Source: Sulfolobaceae archaeon
Lineage (GTDB): Archaea; Thermoproteota; Thermoprotei_A; Sulfolobales; Sulfolobaceae
Assembly: GCA_026627305.1 (NCBI GenBank)
Contig: JAPNVD010000013.1
Coordinates: 89,078 to 153,077, forward strand
Length of the DNA stretch: 64,000 bases
Direction: 5' to 3'
The notes under the pieces were generated by a model that saw only the letters and a list, made by a program, of their open reading frames with translations, did not search any database and was not told the DNA's origin. This document shows positions 52,888 through 61,648 of this stretch, piece after piece; position 1 is the stretch's first letter, and every line of letters begins with the position of its first letter. The position numbers and the translations under genes are program-made.

Positions 52888-53808
52888 ATGTTTGTAAATA
52901 AATCTGTTCGTAATACCAATTTTGAATTAAACGATAAATTGAACATGAATACCAATAGTAATCCTTATTTAGAAAAGATTAGCATAAGTAGTGTGGATCA
53001 TGGAGATAATGTTCTTGATATATTGAAGGAAATAGACAGTTATATTGACTTCTCAAAGGGTGAAGTTCAGTGGAAGATATTGCTTCATCTTTCTACTAAA
53101 GGACCAAGCTCCATAGCTGAGATATCTGCGGGAATAGCGGAGAGCAGAAAAACTGTTTCAGACGCTATGAGGAAACTCCTCATGAAAGGGTTGGTAGAGA
53201 GGGTAAAGTATGATATATATAATCTGTCAGATCAAGGAAGCCAGCTGATGAAAAAGCTTAATTCGTTAATTATGGCTGGACAACCAGTCCAACAAGCACA
53301 AAAAGTACAACAAGAGGAATTGGTAAATGAGAGTGCCACTCAATACTATTACGAATTAGAGATAATTAGAGCTGCTATGCTCAATAACGGTGTGGTTCCT
53401 GTGAAGAGGCTTATGTTAGACTTAGGGGTCTCATATAAGACGTTAAAGAATTATATAGATTTGCTCCTCAGCAAGAAGTTGTTGAAGAAGGTCAACAAAA
53501 ATAATATCTTCGGTAAAATCACACAGGTTTATGAATTATCAGCTGAAGGTAGGAAGTTCGGCTACAGGTTACCTGGAATGGCAAAGATGAGAAACAATAT
53601 CTTCTGGAAGATACTACTTACGATAACTTATAGTGCTAAGCTCGAATCAGCTATGATAAAGCTAATGGTAGCTTTCTCCTTAACCGCACCTATAATACTC
53701 TACTTTAGGGACTCATCATGGGATAAGATAGCTGGAGCCATATGGCTCTACTGCTTAATATTTACCATGTTGTTAGGAATAATGGGCTATGTTATGATGA
53801 GGGGGTGA
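52888..53808 (+). CDS. arnR: ArnR-like membrane-anchored winged-helix regulator
   Basis: The 306-residue protein has a winged helix near residues 45-115 (VQWKILLHLSTKGPSSIAEISAGIAESRKTVSDAMRKLLMKGLVERVKYDIYNLSDQG), a Gln/Val linker, a second winged helix near 150-225, and two C-terminal TM helices (IKLMVAFSLTAPIILYF; GAIWLYCLIFTMLLGIMGYV). This is the design of ArnR/ArnR1, the one-component activators of archaellum expression in S. acidocaldarius, which also lie next to the archaellum operon. The second HTH-like domain may act in sensing. GGTGAT lies 5 bases before the ATG. Confidence 0.78.
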   Translation: MFVNKSVRNTNFELNDKLNMNTNSNPYLEKISISSVDHGDNVLDILKEIDSYIDFSKGEVQWKILLHLSTKGPSSIAEISAGIAESRKTVSDAMRKLLMKGLVERVKYDIYNLSDQGSQLMKKLNSLIMAGQPVQQAQKVQQEELVNESATQYYYELEIIRAAMLNNGVVPVKRLMLDLGVSYKTLKNYIDLLLSKKLLKKVNKNNIFGKITQVYELSAEGRKFGYRLPGMAKMRNNIFWKILLTITYSAKLESAMIKLMVAFSLTAPIILYFRDSSWDKIAGAIWLYCLIFTMLLGIMGYVMMRG

Positions 53809-53812
53809 AATA

Positions 53813-54268
53813 TTGGACTTAGTTGGTGTTATATTACTTTACACTGTAACAGGAAAGGCTTCGTTCGCAGTCCTAATTAAAATACTCCAAGTTAGCAATA
53901 CATCAGTTTTAGTTAACATGACCCAGATAAACGGTAAAGTAGAGACTTATAGTATAGTAAGTTTACCTCTTAGCTTTATCTGGAACCCTAACGCCTCAGG
54001 AAACGTCACATATTATGATGGTGTACAAGCCATCGAAACAACCTTAAAGGGTAACGTTAAAGAATACGTGGATTCCTATAATGGCATTGTACTGGGTCTA
54101 ATTATTAACGGAGAGAACTATACATTGACAGGGGCTTCGATAGAGCTGGCACCAGGGGTTTACAAGCCATTACCTTCAAATCATAACTATGACTTCATAG
54201 AGACTTTCGTGCTTACAGCAGTTCTAGTAGTATCCTTCTCATTTCTTCTAGAGAGGGTGAGTAAATGA
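53813..54268 (+). CDS. Uncharacterised membrane protein of the ArnR/ParA cluster
   Basis: The 151-residue protein starts at TTG, justified by GGGGTGA ending 4 bases before it. It has a hydrophobic N-terminus (LVGVILLYTVTGKASFAVLI), an exported-type middle with sequons (NTS, NMT, NAS, NVT) and a C-terminal TM (ETFVLTAVLVVSFSFLL). It could be an extracytoplasmic sensor working with the regulator. It overlaps the next gene by 4 bases. Confidence 0.55.
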   Translation: MDLVGVILLYTVTGKASFAVLIKILQVSNTSVLVNMTQINGKVETYSIVSLPLSFIWNPNASGNVTYYDGVQAIETTLKGNVKEYVDSYNGIVLGLIINGENYTLTGASIELAPGVYKPLPSNHNYDFIETFVLTAVLVVSFSFLLERVSK

Positions 54269-55251
54269 GGTTATATAACTTGGGTAGATCGTTTGTAATT
54301 ACTGGGATTATTGAATTAATATTGGCAGCAATATATTATACTTCTGGTTTAATACAGGGCGCTAATGAACTCTCGTATTTTTCTTACTTTTTGCCTTATA
54401 GTGGATACTTTAATACTGTTAATACCTTCAAAGGGGTGATAAAGGATGAACTGTTCAAAAAGGTTAAACTTAAAGACCAACTTTATAAGCCCGTTAATAA
54501 AATTAAAGGAGGAGGTGAGGGAGATATTAAGTTAATACTGAGCACAGGATTGAAGGGAGGCATAGGGAAGACAACTATTGCAATATATCTCTCTTTTGGA
54601 TTAAAGAAAAAAGTCCTTTACGTGGATTATGATTATACATCCTTTGGTTCCCTTTTACTGGGGCATAACGATATTGGGCTAGTAGATGAGCTCACCTCAA
54701 ATATTAAACCATTCTCTAGATCTTTGAAGGAGTTTCAAAACATTACAGTTTTAAAGGTCTTTGGAGATCCATTCAATATTAAGATTCCTGAAAACGCCAA
54801 CAGTGTTCTAAGCGAACTCATTAAAGGTCTGTCTCAAGAGTTCATCATTATCGATTCTAATGTTAATTTGACACCTAACGATGAGATCTTTAAGAGGTTA
54901 GATGAGGTTTCTGATGAGAGCTTCGGGCTTTTCATAACAGACCCCCTTACACTCAATGCAACTACAAAATTTGCTATGAACTGGAAGCTGAGCTGGAAGG
55001 CTCTAGTCTTGAACATGATCCCTCCATTACCCGATGAGATAAATGAGGCTATCAATTTGCTCGAAAAGGTAAGGAGTCAATTCGACCACTTTGATGCCTT
55101 TGTAGCAGTTCCGTTTGACGAAAAGCTTTACAACTATAAACCTGACCCTAAAATAAACGTGAGCAACAAGCAGTTGGACTTATTAATTAATGCCTTATTA
55201 GAGAAAAGAAGGGATTATCTAATAACCCCTTTAGAAGCAAGCATGAGGTGA
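54265..55251 (+). CDS. ParA/MinD-like ATPase with N-terminal membrane segment
   Basis: The 328-residue protein has one or two hydrophobic segments in residues 8-50 (FVITGIIELILAAIYYTSGLI), then a soluble ATPase domain: LSTGLKGGIGKTT (deviant Walker A near residue 95), KVLYVDYDYTS and EFIIIDSNV. A membrane-tethered ParA-like ATPase is unusual, since MinD normally uses an amphipathic tail. It may pair with the soluble ATPase at 52117. GGGTGA precedes the ATG, which overlaps the upstream stop. Confidence 0.72.
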   Translation: MRLYNLGRSFVITGIIELILAAIYYTSGLIQGANELSYFSYFLPYSGYFNTVNTFKGVIKDELFKKVKLKDQLYKPVNKIKGGGEGDIKLILSTGLKGGIGKTTIAIYLSFGLKKKVLYVDYDYTSFGSLLLGHNDIGLVDELTSNIKPFSRSLKEFQNITVLKVFGDPFNIKIPENANSVLSELIKGLSQEFIIIDSNVNLTPNDEIFKRLDEVSDESFGLFITDPLTLNATTKFAMNWKLSWKALVLNMIPPLPDEINEAINLLEKVRSQFDHFDAFVAVPFDEKLYNYKPDPKINVSNKQLDLLINALLEKRRDYLITPLEASMR

Positions 55252-55257
55252 TATTCA

Positions 55258-55695
55258 GTGCTTATGAGGTTCACAATTTATGTGCTCATATCATTAGCTC
55301 TAGTTGCACTCTTCGTAACTCTATTCATTTTTTACAGAAATCCTTACTTGTTAATCCCTATACCTTTCTTACTGTTTATATCAGTTAAGGGCGTTAGGTT
55401 TCCTAAGATAAGAGATCAAAAATCGTTAAATGATTTTATCAGGAAATATTACGGTATCAAAGGGGCTAATAACATACTTTATGACGCTCAAGGTGCCATA
55501 TATGCTTATTTCCCATCGATGTTAAAGAGTGGTATAGCAGTGGTAACGGATAAATATTTCATACTCAAGAAGGAACAGAACGTTGAAGTGTATTGCAAAT
55601 ATGAGGGTCTTGATCTATACTTAACCTCTATGAAAGATGATGAAAAAATTAACAGCAAAACTACCTCTAAGGCGGGAGGAAGAAAGTCAGGTTAA
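55258..55695 (+). CDS. Uncharacterised two-TM protein ending the ArnR/ParA cluster
   Basis: The 145-residue protein has two adjacent TM helices at the N-terminus (IYVLISLALVALFVTLFIFY; PYLLIPIPFLLFISVKGV) and a cytoplasmic-type basic domain with a Lys-rich tail. GTG 55258 sits 6 bases after a perfect GAGGTGA (55245-55251); ATG 55264 is in frame. No family recognised. The topology would suit a membrane anchor for the ATPases. Confidence 0.55.
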   Translation: MLMRFTIYVLISLALVALFVTLFIFYRNPYLLIPIPFLLFISVKGVRFPKIRDQKSLNDFIRKYYGIKGANNILYDAQGAIYAYFPSMLKSGIAVVTDKYFILKKEQNVEVYCKYEGLDLYLTSMKDDEKINSKTTSKAGGRKSG

Positions 55696-55783
55696 CGTCT
55701 ATGCTTTGCCTAATTGTTTCTCTCTACTGAAAATAAGCTTACTTTATGCTTTTCATATTCATCCCAAAGTACACCTTTTCTAT

Positions 55784-56866
55784 CTAGCATACTATCTTAT
55801 CAACGTTATCCCTTAGTATAGGGTCAACTATTCTATATTCATCATTAAACTTCTCTACAAAACCCGCGTACACAAGGTTTGTTAGCAGCTTAGTGATTTC
55901 AGCGTCAGTTATCCTATTCCCCTCCTTTATCTCTAGATACCTCTTTAGCTCACTCCACCTACCTGTCAGCTTCAATCCCTTGATTAACTCAACGTACCTC
56001 CTAGATCCCCTTTCCCTTACGAAACTGCAAAACTCCTTTGAAACTAACCTAAACGCTTTTTCCACTACTTCGTTTAACGCATCTCTCCTTGAATTTACGC
56101 TCTCCAAACCGTAAAGGGCTAACCAACCTGGAATCCCACCTAATCTCCTAGTCACTTCCCTTAATCTATCTTCTGAGATCTCAATTCCATACTGCTTAAA
56201 CCCCTTATTTAGGAAATCGACGCCCTGATCCTCGTTAAAGGGCTTCAACTCCACTTTAGCCACAAATCTACCGAATAGGGGACTATCCTCCTCATCAGTT
56301 TTGAGATATCTGTACACCATCCCGATCTTAGAACCTGCAAAGACAAACGAGATGTTTCTCAAATTATCGTACGAATAGGCGAAGACAGGTAACAAGTTAT
56401 ATCCTCTCATTTTAATTAGCTCTTGAACTTCATCTATGATCAACACAAGTCTTTCTCCCTCACTATACGCCCACTCGTTCAGAGAATCAAGGATATCACC
56501 CAGGTTAGTCCTTTCCCTTCCCAATGAAAACTCTATCCCTAATTCTCCAATCTTTACCCCCTTCAAGGCTTTCAAGTAATCCATTAGGTTCCTCCATTTC
56601 CCCCTCTTTCTGTTTATCTCTTTTTCCAACTCCCTCAAGAAATTTGAGTAAGTTATTGCAGTCTTGTCCTCAAATTTCCTCATGTCTATATAGATCGTTT
56701 TCAAACCCTTTAATCCAACCTTTATCAGCGAAGTCTTCCCAGTCCTCCTAAACCCTAGGACTAGGGTTAATGAGTACTTAAGGGAATACTCTTTGAGCAG
56801 TCTTAACTCCTGTTCTCTATCATAAAAATCCTCTTCATCCTCTATAGGTTTATCAGTGAAATACAT
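55784..56866 (-). CDS. Archaeal-type STAND/AAA ATPase (Arch_ATPase family), second copy
   Basis: The 360-residue protein has DEEDFYDREQELRLLKEY, Walker A GFRRTGKTSL near residue 39-48, Walker B LVLIIDEVQEL, FVFAGSKIGMVYRYL and the C-terminal winged-helix-like KLLTNLVYAGFVEKFNDEYRIVDPIL that ends much like the copy at 35978-37069. The two are distant paralogues. Function unknown. A 17-bp palindrome touches its start codon. Confidence 0.82.
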   Translation of the reverse strand: MYFTDKPIEDEEDFYDREQELRLLKEYSLKYSLTLVLGFRRTGKTSLIKVGLKGLKTIYIDMRKFEDKTAITYSNFLRELEKEINRKRGKWRNLMDYLKALKGVKIGELGIEFSLGRERTNLGDILDSLNEWAYSEGERLVLIIDEVQELIKMRGYNLLPVFAYSYDNLRNISFVFAGSKIGMVYRYLKTDEEDSPLFGRFVAKVELKPFNEDQGVDFLNKGFKQYGIEISEDRLREVTRRLGGIPGWLALYGLESVNSRRDALNEVVEKAFRLVSKEFCSFVRERGSRRYVELIKGLKLTGRWSELKRYLEIKEGNRITDAEITKLLTNLVYAGFVEKFNDEYRIVDPILRDNVDKIVC

Positions 56867-56882
56867 ATATAGTAACTATATA
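56866..56882 (-). promoter_or_regulatory. 17-bp palindrome at the start of the second Arch_ATPase gene
   Basis: TATATAGT-A-ACTATATA begins at the first base of the ATG and runs upstream, in the same position as the CGGTACCG palindromes of the first Arch_ATPase gene but with a different sequence. AT-rich sequence makes chance symmetry more likely here. Confidence 0.35.
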
Positions 56883-57098
56883 CCTATGTAGTTTTAAGGT
56901 TTTTTAGCTTTCAATTTCTTGTAATTCTACACGTAAAAGATGGAAATTGTATCGGAATCCCTTAACTCTTCATGGACAAATTTGAGATACTGCTTAAGCT
57001 TTTTCCTCATCATAAAAACCATACTACTAGTAATAGCAATAATATTACCCAACCGCTAAAACAAATTTTTATAATGAACTTTTAAATAATATTTCATC

Positions 57099-58241
57099 AT
57101 GAAAGAGCTCATAGCCCTCCTCCTGATCTTCCTCTTCTCGGCAATGTCAATCTATTCCATTTCCTTCGTATTACCCCTATACTCCTCAGAACTCAACCTA
57201 CCGTTAAGGCTTATGGGTTTCGCAATACCCATGAGCTGGATAGGTGGTGCCATAGGTGGTGTTGTAATAGGCATTTTAGGAGATGCGTGGAATAGAAAAT
57301 ATGCACTGGTCTTATCTGTACTGCTATTTTCACTGCCTATGTTGGTTAACATATTTCACCCAGACCTGTTTGAGCTATATCTAGCCTGGTTCTTAATAGG
57401 CTTTGGCGTTAATGGAGATAATGGGCTAAGTTATGTATACGCTGTTGAACTCTCAACGCCATCAAATAGGGGTTTTGTGGGTAGCCTTATGCAGGGATTC
57501 TATTATTTAGGAGCGCTAGTAGATGCCATATTAGCTATTATACACAACGTCTTCCTATACTTCTTGGTAATGTTTATCCTCTCAGCGATAGGAATAGGAC
57601 TAGTGCTCCTAATACCACAACCAAAGATTAAGATGCCACGTTTTCAGCCGTCAAAGATACTAAAGGGAAACCTAGGTAGGGTAACACTTTTCGGCTCCCT
57701 TTTCGCTATTGGTTCTTTCTTCTTTTTAGTCCCGTTAGTCTCGTTAGCAGACACTTTTCTCTCGCTCTCAGGAGTTCCCCTCTCTGATATATCACTCAGT
57801 TTATCAGTTATGCTGTTCATAGGGTTCATTATCTACGCCTTGGCTGGAAGGATAGCTGATAGGGTAGGAAGGAAGAAGTCCTCTATATCGTTTTCCTCAA
57901 TTTCTATAATAGCAGCAATTTTATTCTTACTGTTCAGTAGCTCCCACTTCGTAACCCTTAGCTCTTATCCCATCTTTTACCTGTTAATACTCTTGGCTAT
58001 AGGCTCAGCCTTCTTCGCGTTCTTCGGGGTCTGGATGGGAGAGATCTACCCAATGGATACTAGGGCTACCGGCACTAACGTAACTCTATTCATAGGCAGA
58101 CTAGTGGGAGGAGGTTTCGGCGTTAGCTTAGTACTGCTTATGCCATTTGGTCTGGGTAGAGATTTAGGGGTATCGTTAATAGTATCATCAGTTGTAGTCC
58201 TCCTCTCATCCCTAGGTCTACCAGAGACAGTAAAGCATTAA
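57099..58241 (+). CDS. MFS transporter
   Basis: The 380-residue polytopic protein has 12 predicted TM segments with motif A GILGDAWNRKYAL after TM2 and GRIADRVGRKKSS in the second half, and ELSTPSNRGFVGSLMQGFYYLG as in sugar/metabolite MFS members. TTTTTATA at 57066-57073 sits about 29 bases before the ATG. The ring-nuclease gene follows after 23 bases and may be cotranscribed. Substrate unknown. Confidence 0.83.
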   Translation: MKELIALLLIFLFSAMSIYSISFVLPLYSSELNLPLRLMGFAIPMSWIGGAIGGVVIGILGDAWNRKYALVLSVLLFSLPMLVNIFHPDLFELYLAWFLIGFGVNGDNGLSYVYAVELSTPSNRGFVGSLMQGFYYLGALVDAILAIIHNVFLYFLVMFILSAIGIGLVLLIPQPKIKMPRFQPSKILKGNLGRVTLFGSLFAIGSFFFLVPLVSLADTFLSLSGVPLSDISLSLSVMLFIGFIIYALAGRIADRVGRKKSSISFSSISIIAAILFLLFSSSHFVTLSSYPIFYLLILLAIGSAFFAFFGVWMGEIYPMDTRATGTNVTLFIGRLVGGGFGVSLVLLMPFGLGRDLGVSLIVSSVVVLLSSLGLPETVKH

Positions 58242-58264
58242 AATGTCAAATTCTATTGATAAGT

Positions 58265-58792
58265 ATGGCTAAGCTAGTAGCGACTTTGGGCACATCGCCA
58301 GGAGGAATAGTTGAGACCTTTTTACATCTAAGGGAATCTGATTCCTCACTTAATGATATTGTAGTTATCACCACCTCAGACCCCTCAACAAGGAAGGCTT
58401 ACGATATCCTCTTGAATATATTTCAGTGCTGCGTTAAGGTCAATTATCCCCAAGTGATGTTGAGCAAAATAGAGATGCCCTTCCAGGATATTACCTCTAG
58501 CGAGGACTTGGAAGAATTCTATAACAAGATTAAAGGTGTCATAAATGAGGGGGACTACGTGGATATAACTGGAGGAAGGAAGGCTATGAGTGCTGTTGCC
58601 GCAATGGCTGCAGCAAAGAAAGGGGCTAGGGTTTTCACAACCATTATACCCCAGAGCGACTATACTATAATAAACAACAAGGTCAAGGAATTGGAGGATA
58701 AGGTTATAGAGAAGTGTGATGAAGCCCTGAAAGGGATCTACTGTAGCTTGATATCAAAAAACGCTAGAACAATAGAGTTGACTATACGTTAA
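58265..58792 (+). CDS. crn1: CRISPR-type ring nuclease, Crn1-like (CARF domain)
   Basis: The 175-residue CARF-fold protein begins MAKLVATLGTSPGGIVETFL and contains VVITTSDPSTRKAYDIL and a DITGGRKAMSAVAAMAA segment, the pattern of Crn1 enzymes such as Sso2081, which cleave cyclic tetra-adenylate to switch off type III CRISPR signalling. Ser11 of the GTSPGG loop and a Lys near residue 165 (SKNART) match the residues reported as important. ATG 58265 is chosen over TTG 58256. No cas gene or array lies in the window. Confidence 0.82.
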   Translation: MAKLVATLGTSPGGIVETFLHLRESDSSLNDIVVITTSDPSTRKAYDILLNIFQCCVKVNYPQVMLSKIEMPFQDITSSEDLEEFYNKIKGVINEGDYVDITGGRKAMSAVAAMAAAKKGARVFTTIIPQSDYTIINNKVKELEDKVIEKCDEALKGIYCSLISKNARTIELTIR

Positions 58793-58830
58793 AAAATCCA
58801 TTTATTTCTTTCTCCCTCCCCTCTTCTCTC
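58793..58830 (+). terminator. Pyrimidine-rich tract between convergent genes
   Basis: After the crn1 stop comes TTTATTTCTTTCTCCCTCCC and more C/T to about 58830, a likely end of transcription for the plus-strand pair. Confidence 0.4.
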
Positions 58831-58835
58831 CTCTC

Positions 58836-60023
58836 TCAGCTGTATTCCGATAAAGAGGCTTTTTTCATTATTAGGTCGTTAAGCCTATCTAAATCCTTCA
58901 TATCCCAATTAAACGCCACATAGCCAACTATTGTCCCACCTTTACTGTAGACCACTATAAACTTGTTTGACTCCATATTACCCTTGATTATGTAGTTATC
59001 GTAGTCCCTAGTCTCACCCCCTGACTCTATGTGTATATCGAATATGTCAGACCATACCGTTGAGAGGAAGTTATACGCCTCTATATCGCCCTTCAACATA
59101 TTCCTTATAGCCAATCTACCAGTATACCATGCGTTATTCCAGTGCTCAATCCTCCTCCTCTTACCTAAATTCGGATCATAAATGTTTGCAACATCTCCAG
59201 CCGCATAGATGTCCTTAACGTTAGTCCTCAAATACTCGTCAGTGAGGATCCCATTGTTAACATCTATACCGCTCTTCTGTGCTAGCTCCACATTAGGTAC
59301 TATTCCTATCGCTACAAGTACCATATCCGCTTCAATCCTTTTACCGCTTTGTGTAACAACAGTCTCTACTTTCCCTTCCCTACCCTCGAACTCCTTAACC
59401 GCCTCGCCAGTAATTATCTTTACACCCTTCTTTTCGAAGTAAGACCTTATATGCTCTGAGACCTTCTCGTCAACAAACGTGGTCCATATATGAGGTAACA
59501 TCTCTATGACAGTAGGTCTCAATCCTAGAGTCGCCATGCTTGCAGCTGCTTCAATCCCTATAAAACCTCCACCGACGATTACAGGGTTCTTAGAGCGCTT
59601 CATAGCCTCTTTTATTTCGTCAGAGTCCCTTAGCGTCCTGAGGTAATATATACCCTTAAGATCCGAACCACTAACGTTCAACCTCCTCGGTCTACCTCCC
59701 GTAGCTATTAGAGCCTTCTCGAACTCTACGCTATCCCCGTTAGACAGTATTGCCTCCTTTTTAGACGTCTTTATCTCTTCTACAGACGTGTTTAACAGTA
59801 TCTTCAGGTTCTTAAATCCTGAGTAGTACTCTGGTGCCTTAAAGAAGGGCTTATCCCTCTGACCCCTAAGATACTCCTTAGACAGAGGTGGCCTATCATA
59901 GGGGTAGTCTGGATCTGAGGTGACCATAACCGCGTTGGCATCTGGATTAGCCTTCAACAGTTCATTTAACGCGTAGTAACCTGCAATTCCACTTCCAATA
60001 ATTAGTATATCTGTTTTTATCAT
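58836..60023 (-). CDS. FAD/NAD(P)-dependent oxidoreductase (ferredoxin/rubredoxin reductase-like)
   Basis: The 395-residue flavoprotein has an N-terminal FAD motif IGSGIAGYYAL, DYPYDRPPLSKEYLRG, the ATGGRPRR link, a second NAD-binding GGGFIGIEAA near residue 151 and a late AAGDVANIYDP FAD motif, as in BenC/AIF-type reductases. No rhodanese or Cys redox pair is seen. It probably passes NAD(P)H electrons to a ferredoxin or similar partner. ATTTAAATA at about 60041-60051 suits a leaderless start. Confidence 0.88.
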   Translation of the reverse strand: MIKTDILIIGSGIAGYYALNELLKANPDANAVMVTSDPDYPYDRPPLSKEYLRGQRDKPFFKAPEYYSGFKNLKILLNTSVEEIKTSKKEAILSNGDSVEFEKALIATGGRPRRLNVSGSDLKGIYYLRTLRDSDEIKEAMKRSKNPVIVGGGFIGIEAAASMATLGLRPTVIEMLPHIWTTFVDEKVSEHIRSYFEKKGVKIITGEAVKEFEGREGKVETVVTQSGKRIEADMVLVAIGIVPNVELAQKSGIDVNNGILTDEYLRTNVKDIYAAGDVANIYDPNLGKRRRIEHWNNAWYTGRLAIRNMLKGDIEAYNFLSTVWSDIFDIHIESGGETRDYDNYIIKGNMESNKFIVVYSKGGTIVGYVAFNWDMKDLDRLNDLIMKKASLSEYS

Positions 60024-60215
60024 ATGTTTACTAATTCAAATTAAGTATTTAAATTTGAATATAGATGTTAAAAATAGCAGGTTTGTATATACTTGGGAAG
60101 GAAGTGCTTAAAGGGTAAATAATACGATTTACGGGAGACCTGCTAAAATAGAGAATACGATTAGAGGTCTTTACTAACACTTGTTTATATTCTTATGGTA
60201 TTACTTAATATTGGC

Positions 60216-60848
60216 ATGTATTTAGCAATTGCAGGCGGAGATCCCCACAGGATCAATGAGCTGCTCAAAGTCCTGGAGAACAACGGCATGGAAATAGTCT
60301 ATGCTCTATCCTTGGGTGACTTAAATGATGTAAGGGGATATATTAGTGGTCTGAAAAGAGCTGAAAAGCAAACGATCTTCATAAGGGGTTGTGTTGAGGA
60401 TTACAACCTCCTAAAACACTTCAAATACAGGTATATAGACCCCTATCAAAGGCTGTTTTACCTCTATGGTGGTCCTAAGGTAATTAAGCTAGAGGATGAA
60501 CTTTTTGTCCTGGCAGGGATAGGTGGCAAGGAGTTAGACAGGAAAGAGAAGAGGTTAATATTGCCGCTTAAAGACGGTCTTGTAGATATTTTGCTATCCC
60601 ATTCAAAGCTGCCCGAAGACCTCTTAAAGTTGTTGAAACCTAGATACTACTTCTACTTTAGCCACAAAGGGGAACCACCACGTTACTATGGCACTACAAT
60701 TAGCGTAGACCTTAGTGTTAATAGTGAAGGTCTCCTGAGGTTAGACGGCAGCAGTGTAGGGTTTCTAGAAGTGAAGACTTTGAGGTTTTTCCTCCTCTCG
60801 AAAACATATGAATTGGTTCCACTTACTGAGGTAGTAAAAGGTAATTAA
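60216..60848 (+). CDS. Metallophosphoesterase-like protein
   Basis: The 210-residue protein resembles calcineurin-type phosphoesterases in layout: IAGGDPHRINELL near the start, SLGDLNDVR, FIRGCVEDYNLL (where GNHE is usual), FVLAGIGGKE and ILLSHSKLP near residues 130. Several metal ligands are replaced (no GNHE, GGD for GDxH), so activity may be lost or changed. ATG 60216 fits GTTTATAT at 60183-60190; ATG 60195 is in frame upstream. Confidence 0.5.
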   Translation: MYLAIAGGDPHRINELLKVLENNGMEIVYALSLGDLNDVRGYISGLKRAEKQTIFIRGCVEDYNLLKHFKYRYIDPYQRLFYLYGGPKVIKLEDELFVLAGIGGKELDRKEKRLILPLKDGLVDILLSHSKLPEDLLKLLKPRYYFYFSHKGEPPRYYGTTISVDLSVNSEGLLRLDGSSVGFLEVKTLRFFLLSKTYELVPLTEVVKGN

Positions 60849-60963
60849 TGGGCATTGTTCCTCTATTTTACACTCTGGCGTTGTAATAAATGGATAACAA
60901 AGCCTTTTGCTCAAAGTAAAAAAGAGAAGAGATTAATAGGTTATTGTTAATTAGAGTTCATGT

Positions 60964-61404
60964 ATGAAGAATGCACTCAAGACCTTTCCAGAAGAGTTAA
61001 AGAACCTCTTGAGCGTCAAAAGTCAAAGGAGGATGAACTACGTAATACCTATTATTACAACCGGTGAGAGGTTAAACGTAGCACTACTTTCGCCATATCA
61101 AGTAGTACTAATAGACGATAAGACGATATTTGTCTCAGTAAACGAGGGGAGTCATACCTTTAACAACCTCAAAAGTGACGGTAAGTGTGCACTCATAATC
61201 TTTTTCCCTCCAAAGGCATATTATATTTATGGTCGTGCTTCCCACCTAAAAGGTAAGGTCTTTAGGGTGGATGTAGACGTAGTCGAGGAGGACTACAGTG
61301 AGGAAGCACCAATACTTACTGTTCCAACGTTCTCAGACGATAAGGTAAGGGGAACTTATGAGGAGGAGTTCAAAAACCTTCTACTAACCTTTCAAGAGAA
61401 GTAG
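60964..61404 (+). CDS. Split-barrel flavin-binding (PPOX-like) protein
   Basis: The 146-residue protein has a split-barrel look: RMNYVIPIITTGERLNVALLSPYQVVLIDDKTIFVSV, SHTFNNLKSDGKCALIIF, then YYIYGRASHLKGKVFRVDVDVV, like the pyridoxamine-phosphate oxidase or flavin-reductase fold that binds FMN. Helix-like ends complete it. The substrate is unknown, and the family call rests on strand order. Confidence 0.55.
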   Translation: MKNALKTFPEELKNLLSVKSQRRMNYVIPIITTGERLNVALLSPYQVVLIDDKTIFVSVNEGSHTFNNLKSDGKCALIIFFPPKAYYIYGRASHLKGKVFRVDVDVVEEDYSEEAPILTVPTFSDDKVRGTYEEEFKNLLLTFQEK

Positions 61405-61479
61405 ATAGAAACACAACACCGTCATCATTTGCTTTCCCTTTACCACAGCCTTTTTATCTTATATTACAAACTATAGATT

Positions 61480-61638
61480 GTGGTAACTGCTGAGGAGATA
61501 AAGAAAGTACTAATGGAGAACCCTTCAATGCTAGTTGACGTTCTAACATCTAGACCTGAGATAATCTATCAGGCATTAATGAAGTTAGCACCATGGCAAG
61601 AACTTTACGTGAAGATTGATGAGCTTAAAAAATATTAG
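61480..61638 (+). CDS. 52-residue helical protein preceding the coiled-coil nuclease-like gene
   Basis: GTG 61480 opens a frame reading MVTAEEIKKVLMENPSML, then EIIYQALMKLAPWQELYVKIDELKKY. TTTTTATC at 61451-61458 is centred about 26 bases upstream, so it is a leaderless gene. Its end is the beginning of the coiled-coil phase seen in the next gene, 10 bases later in another frame, so it may be the N-terminal part of that protein split off by mutation. No family recognised. Confidence 0.5.
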   Translation: MVTAEEIKKVLMENPSMLVDVLTSRPEIIYQALMKLAPWQELYVKIDELKKY

Positions 61639-61648
61639 GTTTGTATAA

